Shown in pieces: positions 58,070 through 64,000 of a stretch of DNA of 64,000 nucleotides. The notes under the pieces were generated by a model that saw only the letters and a list, made by a program, of their open reading frames with translations, was not told the DNA's origin and did no database searches. Positions within the stretch are counted from its first letter, which is position 1; the number at the start of each line of letters is the position of its first letter. Source of the DNA: Pseudomonadota bacterium (GTDB lineage Bacteria; Pseudomonadota; Gammaproteobacteria; Steroidobacterales; Steroidobacteraceae). The stretch is from positions 1-64,000 of the forward strand of contig JAEZCR010000026.1 in the NCBI GenBank assembly GCA_023433465.1, written 5' to 3'. A program made the position numbers and the translations under genes.

Positions 58070-59985
58070 GCGCGCTTCCCATCCAGATCACCAACCAGAA
58101 GCTGCTGGTCGTCGACGACAACCCGGCGTCGTTGTATTCGACCTCGCGCATCCTGCGCGCGGGCGGCTTCGAGGTCATCGAGGCCAGCACAGGCATGGAG
58201 GCGATCGCCGCGGCGGAGAACGCCGACATCGGCCTGATCGTGCTCGACGTCAACCTGCCGGACATCGACGGGCTCGAGGTGTGCCGACGGCTGCGCGCGC
58301 GCACGTCGACGGCCTATCTACCTATCGTGCACCTGACGGCCACCGCGTTGAAGACCGCCGACATGTCGCTCGGCCTCTCCGCCGGCGGCGACAGCTACCT
58401 GACCCATCCGGTCGAACCGCAGGTGCTCATCGCGACGGTGCGCGCGCTGTTGTTCGCGCGCCAGGCCGACGTCATGAAGCGCACGACGGACGCGCGCTTC
58501 CGCACGATCTTCGAGCTCGCCTCGAGCGGCATCGCATTGCTCGACGAGCACCTCGTCTACCAGGACGTCAACCCGGAGTTCTGCCGGCTCACGGGCCGCG
58601 AACGCGACGCGATCATCGGCCGGAAATGCGTCGACCTCATCGCGCCCGGGCACGAAGAGATTTGCGGCAAGCTGCATGAAACGCTCGCCGACGGCGGCCG
58701 GTGGGAGGGCATGATGCCGGTCGCGCGGCCCGACGGCAGCGTCGTGAACGTCGAATGGCGCATGAGGGCCGAGAACGGTCACGGCGTGCGCATCGCGATC
58801 GCGACCAATGTCACGGAGCGCGAGAAGCTGCTCGCGAGCGAACGCGCCGCGCGCACGGAAGCCGAGCGCAGCAATCGTCTCAAGGACGAATTCCTCGCGA
58901 CGCTGTCGCACGAGCTGCGCAATCCACTCAATGCGATGCTCGGCTGGGCCACCGTGCTCCGGCGCAAGAACGTCACGCCGCAGATGCTCGCGCAGGGACT
59001 CGAGGCCATCGACCGCAATTCGCGCGTGCAGAGCCATCTCATCGGTGACCTGCTCGATTTCGCAGGCATCCGATTCGGCAAGATGCGCGTGGATTTCGAT
59101 GCGATTCCGCCCGGGCGCGCCGTGGAAGCCGCCGCGGAAGTCGTCGCGACCCAGGCGCAGAACAAGAGCGTGGCCATCTACCTGCACGTATCCGACCGCG
59201 ACGCCCACGTGCAGGCCGACGAATCGCGCCTGCAACAGGTGGTGTGGAACCTGCTCAGCAATGCGATCAAGTTCACGCCGCGAGGCGGCCGCATCGACGT
59301 GCACGCATCCATTGTCGACGGGAGCTACGAAATCTCCGTGACCGACACGGGTCGCGGCATCAGCCCGGAGTTCCTGCCGCAGATCTTCGAGCGCTTCAGC
59401 CAGCAGGAATCCGGCACCGGCAAGAGCTTCGCCGGGCTCGGCATCGGTCTCACCATCGTCAAACACCTGGTCGACATCCACCAGGGAACGATCGACGTGC
59501 ACAGCGAGGGTGTCGGCAAGGGCGCCACGTTTCGCGTGCGCCTGCCGCTCACGGACAAGCGGCCAAGCGAGCTCGCGTCGGACCAGAGCATACGGTTGAA
59601 ACGCGTGCACGTGCTGGTCGTCGAGGATGATCCCGACGCGCGCGCGCTGATCGCGCGGATCCTGTCGGATGCGGGCGCGCAGGTCCTCGACGCACCAAAC
59701 GCGGAAGCGGCGATGAAGCAGATCAGCTCCACCGTGCCGGACGTGCTCGTGAGCGACATCGGCATGGCGCAACTCGACGGCTACCAGATGCTGCGCAACC
59801 TGCGCGCGGCCGGCTTCGATGCGCAACGCCTGCCGGCGATCGCGCTCACCGCCTTTTCGCGCACGCAGGATCGGGAGGACGCGCTCGACGCCGGCTTCCA
59901 GGTCCACATGGCCAAACCGGTGCGTGCCGAGGCGCTGATCGCCGCGGTGGCGAACCTGTCCCAGGATCGCGTCGCTCGCGCCTGA
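58066..59985 (+). CDS. Hybrid histidine kinase (REC-PAS-HisKA-HATPase-REC)
   Basis: This 639-aa protein consists of a receiver domain (about 12-130; phospho-Asp61 in IVLDVNLPDIDG), PAS (about 140-255), HisKA with His282 (SHELRNPLNAML), HATPase (N box LLSNAIKFT, G1 DTGRGISPEF, G2 GLGIGLTIVK) and a C-terminal receiver (about 515-635, SDIGMAQLDG). It is soluble. It likely receives a phosphoryl group from the kinase encoded just before and passes it on. No DNA-binding regulator follows, so the final output of this stressosome pathway must be elsewhere. Confidence 0.92.
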   Translation: MSALPIQITNQKLLVVDDNPASLYSTSRILRAGGFEVIEASTGMEAIAAAENADIGLIVLDVNLPDIDGLEVCRRLRARTSTAYLPIVHLTATALKTADMSLGLSAGGDSYLTHPVEPQVLIATVRALLFARQADVMKRTTDARFRTIFELASSGIALLDEHLVYQDVNPEFCRLTGRERDAIIGRKCVDLIAPGHEEICGKLHETLADGGRWEGMMPVARPDGSVVNVEWRMRAENGHGVRIAIATNVTEREKLLASERAARTEAERSNRLKDEFLATLSHELRNPLNAMLGWATVLRRKNVTPQMLAQGLEAIDRNSRVQSHLIGDLLDFAGIRFGKMRVDFDAIPPGRAVEAAAEVVATQAQNKSVAIYLHVSDRDAHVQADESRLQQVVWNLLSNAIKFTPRGGRIDVHASIVDGSYEISVTDTGRGISPEFLPQIFERFSQQESGTGKSFAGLGIGLTIVKHLVDIHQGTIDVHSEGVGKGATFRVRLPLTDKRPSELASDQSIRLKRVHVLVVEDDPDARALIARILSDAGAQVLDAPNAEAAMKQISSTVPDVLVSDIGMAQLDGYQMLRNLRAAGFDAQRLPAIALTAFSRTQDREDALDAGFQVHMAKPVRAEALIAAVANLSQDRVARA

Positions 59986-60022
59986 CCGGCGCCTCTCCAG
60001 CCTTTCCCCTGGCTTGGCGGCC

Positions 60023-60053
60023 TTGACTCTGGACCATGGTCCATAGTTTAGGA
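60023..60053 (+). promoter_or_regulatory. MerR/CueR-type promoter-operator
   Basis: TTGACT (60023-60028), a 19-bp spacer and TTAGGA (60048-60053) enclose the perfect 14-bp palindrome TGGACCATGGTCCA (60030-60043). A stretched 19-bp spacer with a central dyad is the mark of promoters controlled by MerR-family activators. It drives the merR-copper ATPase-oxidase operon. Confidence 0.75.
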
Positions 60054-60071
60054 TGGCCGCCGGAGGTAGAC

Positions 60072-60476
60072 ATGGAAGGCATGGGTATCGGCAAGGTCGC
60101 GAAACTCGCGGGCGTCAGCATCGACACCGTCCGGTATTACGAGAAGACCGGGCTGATCGCGCCCGCCGCGCGCCTGCAATCCGGCTATCGCCGCTACGGC
60201 GACCTGCAGCTCTCGCGCCTGCGCTTCATTCGCCGCGCCCAGGAGCTGGGCTTCTCCCTCAAGGACATCCGCGAGCTGCTCGGACTCTCGCGCCAGCGCG
60301 ACGTGGCGCGCGTCAAACGCGCCGCGCAGGCGAAGCTCACTGACATCGACCGGCGGATCGTGGCGCTGCAATCCGTGCGCGATGGCCTGTCTCATCTCGT
60401 CGAGGCCTGTCCCGGCCACGGATCGGCGGCCGACTGCCCCATTCTCAATGCGCTGGGCGCGGACGAAGAGCCATGA
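60072..60476 (+). CDS. cueR-like: MerR-family copper regulator (CueR-like)
   Basis: This 134-aa regulator has the MerR winged helix-turn-helix ([20 protein letters not shown]) and dimerisation helix, and a C-terminal metal loop [10 protein letters not shown], close to the CPGDDSADC loop of CueR, so Cu(I), Ag(I) or Au(I) is the likely ligand. The loop is one residue longer than in E. coli CueR. ATG 60072 with GGAGG 5 bp upstream is chosen over an earlier GTG/ATG in frame that lies in the promoter. Its stop overlaps the ATPase start (ATGA). Confidence 0.9.
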   Translation: MEGMGIGKVAKLAGVSIDTVRYYEKTGLIAPAARLQSGYRRYGDLQLSRLRFIRRAQELGFSLKDIRELLGLSRQRDVARVKRAAQAKLTDIDRRIVALQSVRDGLSHLVEACPGHGSAADCPILNALGADEEP

Positions 60477-62707
60477 AAGAGCACGAACACGCGCACCACC
60501 ACCACGCGCATCACCCTGACCACGGTCAGGGCCATTGCCAGGCTCATGCGAAACCGCCGGCGCCCGCAGCGGCGCAGCCTGCCGGCACGATCTACACGTG
60601 CCCGATGCACCCCGAAATCCGCCAGCCGAAACCCGGCTCGTGCCCGATCTGCGGGATGGCGCTCGAACCGCTGCATCCGACGACCGAACACGACGACAGC
60701 GAGCTGCGCGCGGTGCGCCGCAAGTTCTGGATCGCGGCCGCGCTCGCTTTGCCGGTGGTCGTCATCGCGATGCTGCCGCACGTGTTCGGCCTGCATTGGT
60801 CGCCCGCCACGGCGCGGATCCTGCGGTTCGCGGAGATGCTCTTGAGCGCGCCCGTGGTGTTCTGGGCGGGCGCGGACTATCTACGCCGTGGATGGGTCGG
60901 CGTCACGCATCGCTCGCCCAACATGTACACGCTGATCGGACTCGGCGTGCTCGTCGCGTTCGCTTACAGCGTGGTCGCGACGCTCGCGCCGGATTCGTTC
61001 CCGGTCGAGATGCGCGATGAGCACGGCTCGGTCGGCGTCTACTTCGAAGTCGCGGCCGCGATCATCGCGTTGGTGCTGGCCGGAGAATGGCTCGAACTCG
61101 GCGCGCGCGGGCGCACGAGCCAGGCCATCCGGCAATTGCTCGAGCTCGCGCCGCGCACGGCCCGCCGCGTGCGCGACGACGGCGTCGAGGAAGACGTGGC
61201 GCTCGAGGAAATCCATGCCGGCGATCGCATCCGAATCCGGCCCGGCGAGAAGGTGCCGGTCGATGGTCGTGTGCTCGAGGGTCGTTCGACGTTCGACGAA
61301 TCGATGCTCACGGGCGAGCCGCTGCCGGTCGACAAGGGACCGGGCGACCGCGTCGTGGGTGCGACGCTGAACCAGACCGGGTCCGTGCTCGTCGTCGCGG
61401 AGAAGGTCGGCGCGGACAGTCTGCTGTCCCAGATCGTCGCGCTCGTCTCCGAGGCGCAGCGCAGCCGCGCGCCTTCGCAGCGGCTCGCCGACGCGGTGTC
61501 CGCGTGGTTCGTACCTACGGTCATCGCCATCGCGATCCTCACGTTCATTGCGTGGTGGATCTGGGGTCCGCAACCCAGTCTCTCCTATGCGATCGTCAAC
61601 GCCGTCGCGGTGTTGATCATCGCCTGCCCCTGCGCGCTCGGCCTCGCGACGCCGATCTCGATCATGGTCGCGAGCGGCCGCGGCGCGCAGCTCGGCGTGT
61701 TGTTCCGGGACGCGAGTGCGATCGAAGGCCTGCGCACCATCGACACGCTGGTGGTCGACAAGACCGGTACGCTGACGCTCGGCCGCCCGCAACTGCGCGA
61801 AGTGCTGAACGCGATCGGGTTCTCCCAGGAGCACGTGCTCGGCCTCGCCGCCGCCGTCGAGAAATCCAGCGAACATCCGCTCGCACGAGCCATCGTGCAT
61901 GGCGCGAACGAGCGCGGGCTCGCCATCCCCGAGGCGAGCGGCTTCCGGTCGCTGACCGGCAAGGGCGTCACGGCGGCAGTAGATAGCCGCGCGGTCGCGC
62001 TCGGCAACGCGGCGCTTATGGTGGAGGTGGGCGCGGACATCTCGCCGCTCGCGGGCCAGGCGGAAAGCCTGCGCGCCTCCGGTCACACGGTCATGTTCCT
62101 CGCGGTAGATGGCCGGCTGGCCGGCGCGATCGCCGTGGGTGATCCGATCAAGGAGACGACGCCCGCGGCGTTGACCGCGCTGCGGGCCGCGGGACTCCAC
62201 GTCGTCATGCTCACGGGCGACGCGCGCGGCACCGCCCAGGCTGTCGCGAAATCGCTGGGCATCGACTCGGTGATCGCCGAGGTGCAACCTGCCGACAAAG
62301 CGAACGTCGTCGCGCGCCTCCAGGCCGAAGGCAAACGCGTCGCCATGGCGGGCGATGGCATCAACGACGCGCCGGCCCTGGCGCGCGCGGACGTCGGCAT
62401 CGCGATGGGCACGGGCACCGACATCGCGATGGAAAGCGCCCAGGTCACGCTCGTGAAAGGCGACCTTACGGGAATCGCGCGGGCGCGCGCGCTGAGCAAC
62501 GCCACGGTGCTCAATATCCGGCAGAATCTCGCCTTCGCGTTCGGCTACAACGCGCTCGGCATTCCCATCGCGGCCGGGCTGCTGTACCCGTTCACCGGCG
62601 CGTTGCTGTCGCCGATGATCGCGGCGCTCGCGATGAGCCTGTCGTCGTTCTCGGTCATCACCAATGCCTTGCGCCTGAGGAAGCGCTCACTCGGAACCGT
62701 GCCATGA
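60473..62707 (+). CDS. copA: P1B-type copper-exporting ATPase
   Basis: This 744-aa inner-membrane pump has a His-rich N terminus (residues 1-25, eleven or so His), a heavy-metal-binding YHS-like domain [12 protein letters not shown] with CPICGM (about 40-63) in place of the usual CxxC MBDs, a TGEP loop at about 280, the ion-binding CPC motif (Cys385-Pro-Cys387), the phosphorylation site DKTGT (Asp429), an HP pair in [10 protein letters not shown] and the hinge [10 protein letters not shown]. It exports Cu(I) (or Ag(I)) to the periplasm. It overlaps both the regulator and the oxidase genes by 3-4 bp. Confidence 0.93.
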   Translation: MKEHEHAHHHHAHHPDHGQGHCQAHAKPPAPAAAQPAGTIYTCPMHPEIRQPKPGSCPICGMALEPLHPTTEHDDSELRAVRRKFWIAAALALPVVVIAMLPHVFGLHWSPATARILRFAEMLLSAPVVFWAGADYLRRGWVGVTHRSPNMYTLIGLGVLVAFAYSVVATLAPDSFPVEMRDEHGSVGVYFEVAAAIIALVLAGEWLELGARGRTSQAIRQLLELAPRTARRVRDDGVEEDVALEEIHAGDRIRIRPGEKVPVDGRVLEGRSTFDESMLTGEPLPVDKGPGDRVVGATLNQTGSVLVVAEKVGADSLLSQIVALVSEAQRSRAPSQRLADAVSAWFVPTVIAIAILTFIAWWIWGPQPSLSYAIVNAVAVLIIACPCALGLATPISIMVASGRGAQLGVLFRDASAIEGLRTIDTLVVDKTGTLTLGRPQLREVLNAIGFSQEHVLGLAAAVEKSSEHPLARAIVHGANERGLAIPEASGFRSLTGKGVTAAVDSRAVALGNAALMVEVGADISPLAGQAESLRASGHTVMFLAVDGRLAGAIAVGDPIKETTPAALTALRAAGLHVVMLTGDARGTAQAVAKSLGIDSVIAEVQPADKANVVARLQAEGKRVAMAGDGINDAPALARADVGIAMGTGTDIAMESAQVTLVKGDLTGIARARALSNATVLNIRQNLAFAFGYNALGIPIAAGLLYPFTGALLSPMIAALAMSLSSFSVITNALRLRKRSLGTVP

Positions 62708-64000
62708 TTTCCCGACGGACATTCGTACAGGGCCTCGGTGGCGGCGCGCTGCTGCTGAGCGGCGCGCGGGCGGGATGGGCGAGCGTGCCCTCGCCCGCCG
62801 TGCTCACGGGGCCCGAGTTCGATCTCACCATCGACGAGAAACGCGTGAACTTCACGGGCGCGCCGCGCCGCGCGATCGTCGTGAATGATCAGCTCCCCGC
62901 GCCACTGCTGCGCATGCGCCAGGGCGACACCGCGACGATCCGCGTCACCAACAAGCTGCGCGAGAGCACGTCCATCCACTGGCACGGCATCATCCTGCCG
63001 GCGGACATGGACGGCGTGCCGGGCCTGTCGTTCGAGGGCATCGCGCCGGGCGCGACGTTCACCTACCGATTCAAGGTCAACCAGTCGGGCACGTACTGGT
63101 ATCACTCGCACTCGCGCTTCCAGGAGCAGGTCGGACTCTACGGGCCCATCATCGTCGAGCGGCGCGCCGGCGAGCGGCACGCGGCCGACCGCGAATACAC
63201 GCTGCTGTTCTCGGACTGGACCGATCACGATCCCGAGCGCATCTACGCCACGCTCAAGCGGCAGAGCGACTACTTCAACCAGAACAAGCGCACGCTCGCG
63301 GATTTCGTGGAGGATGTACGGACTCACGGGTTTTCGAAGACCTTCGAGGATCGGCGCATGTGGGCGTCCATGCGCATGAACCCGACCGATCTCGCCGACG
63401 TCACGGGTTACGCGTACACCTATCTGTTGAACGGCGCACCGCCGGCAGGCAACTGGACCGGAATCTTCAAGCCCGGCGAGCGCGTGAGACTGCGGTTGAT
63501 CAACGGCTCGTCGATGAGTTTCTTCGACGTGCGGATCCCGGGATTGAAACTCACGGTGGTCGGTACGGACGGCCAGGACGTCGAGCCGGTCACGGTCGAC
63601 GAGCTGCGCGTCGGCACGGCGGAAACCTACGACGTGATCGTGACGCCGGGTGACGCGGCCTACACGATTTTCGCGCAGGCGATGGACCGCTCGGGCTACG
63701 CGCGCGGCACGCTCGCGCCGCGCGCGGGCATGAGCGCGGACGTGCCGGCGCTGGAACCGCGCGGCCTGCTCACGATGACCGACATGGCGATGGATCACGG
63801 CGCTCACGGGGGCATGGATCCGGCCGAAGCCGCCCGGCACGCGGCGATGGGTCACGCGCCGCCGCCGGCCGCCGCGCCGCTCGTGCATGCGCCGGCGGAG
63901 TCGGGTCCGCTCGTCGACATGCTGGCGGAGGTGCCCGCTTCCCGTCTCGACGATCCGGGCGTGGGCCTGCGTGGCAATGGCCGCCGCGTGCTCACGTTGT
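62704..64000 (+). CDS. Multicopper oxidase CopA-type, N-terminal part (cut by window end)
   Basis: This periplasmic copper-resistance oxidase begins with a Tat signal ([20 protein letters not shown]) and shows the first cupredoxin domain's copper ligands HWHG (His92, His94) and WYHSH (His134, His136). It then has a long second domain and a Met/His-rich region ([16 protein letters not shown]) typical of CopA/PcoA oxidases that detoxify Cu(I). The frame is open to base 64000, with the last copper-binding domain and stop outside. The ATG at 62704 overlaps the ATPase stop (ATGA), completing the copper operon. Confidence 0.92.
   Translation, partial: MISRRTFVQGLGGGALLLSGARAGWASVPSPAVLTGPEFDLTIDEKRVNFTGAPRRAIVVNDQLPAPLLRMRQGDTATIRVTNKLRESTSIHWHGIILPADMDGVPGLSFEGIAPGATFTYRFKVNQSGTYWYHSHSRFQEQVGLYGPIIVERRAGERHAADREYTLLFSDWTDHDPERIYATLKRQSDYFNQNKRTLADFVEDVRTHGFSKTFEDRRMWASMRMNPTDLADVTGYAYTYLLNGAPPAGNWTGIFKPGERVRLRLINGSSMSFFDVRIPGLKLTVVGTDGQDVEPVTVDELRVGTAETYDVIVTPGDAAYTIFAQAMDRSGYARGTLAPRAGMSADVPALEPRGLLTMTDMAMDHGAHGGMDPAEAARHAAMGHAPPPAAAPLVHAPAESGPLVDMLAEVPASRLDDPGVGLRGNGRRVLTL

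Noticed and set aside
58318..59907. 529-aa minus-strand frame
   Set aside because: It is antisense to the hybrid histidine kinase and has only shadow-like composition.
60881..62287. 468-aa minus-strand frame
   Set aside because: It is antisense to the copper ATPase with no recognisable motif.
62545..63888. 447-aa minus-strand frame
   Set aside because: It is antisense to the multicopper oxidase, whose copper ligands and Tat signal are on the plus strand.

Overview
The window is high-GC bacterial chromosome, most likely a gammaproteobacterium of the Steroidobacterales/Xanthomonadales kind. This is inferred from the large TonB receptor style, SthA, abundant REP palindromes and GC-rich codon use; no rRNA or marker gene is present to prove it. 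Housekeeping and accessory-core genes flank two defence-rich stretches.

Region 1 (1-26402) is core-like. It holds the end of fhs; an ECF42-type sigma factor with a DGPF (YCII-related) protein, a VOC protein and an alpha/beta hydrolase, preceded by a candidate ECF42 promoter; an HDOD protein overlapping sthA; a small ABC/OLD-like ATPase; a minus-strand run of NTF2-like protein, TonB receptor, TPR-sulfotransferase, M20 peptidase and membrane protein; a methyltransferase; and a four-gene envelope-stress-like operon (PspA/IM30, AAA+ ATPase, membrane coiled-coil protein, substrate-binding/OmpA fusion). FN3, CBS, S9 peptidase, Spy-like and DHFR-like genes follow. Several large palindromes of REP type sit at gene ends.

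Region 2 (26460-39670) is a probable conflict/immune locus. A tightly overlapped eight-gene minus-strand operon encodes, in transcription order, a GH108-type muramidase, a lipase-like hydrolase, a TPR-sensor/trypsin protease, a TIR protein, a pYEATS-TIR protein, a three-TM membrane protein, a 609-aa helical-repeat protein and a lipoprotein. Divergent from it are a TIR-TM-WD40 protein and then a fourth TIR protein. I regard this as the best candidate for a poorly described system.

Region 3 (40010-54211) is a genomic island in tRNA-Arg(ACG). A perfect 45-bp duplication of the tRNA 3' half bounds it, and the integrase lies next to the intact tRNA. It carries an E2-only (type II-short-like) CBASS with CapH/CapP regulators, HNH-SAVED effector (Cap5), CD-NTase, E2 fused to a SEC-C zinc motif and an extra CoiA-like nuclease candidate. 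It also has a single-chain type ISP restriction-modification enzyme, an AbiEi-like/Fic protein with four 24-bp tandem repeats upstream, a MobC-like protein and an excisionase-like gene. An older 80 percent identical remnant of the integrase-end/att junction lies at 39681-39735, hinting that the site has been used more than once.

Region 4 (54596-64000) returns to core-like DNA. It has a stressosome operon (rsbR, rsbS, rsbT, SpoIIE-type phosphatase) running with overlaps into two histidine kinases, then a copper module (CueR-like MerR regulator, P1B ATPase, multicopper oxidase cut by the window end).
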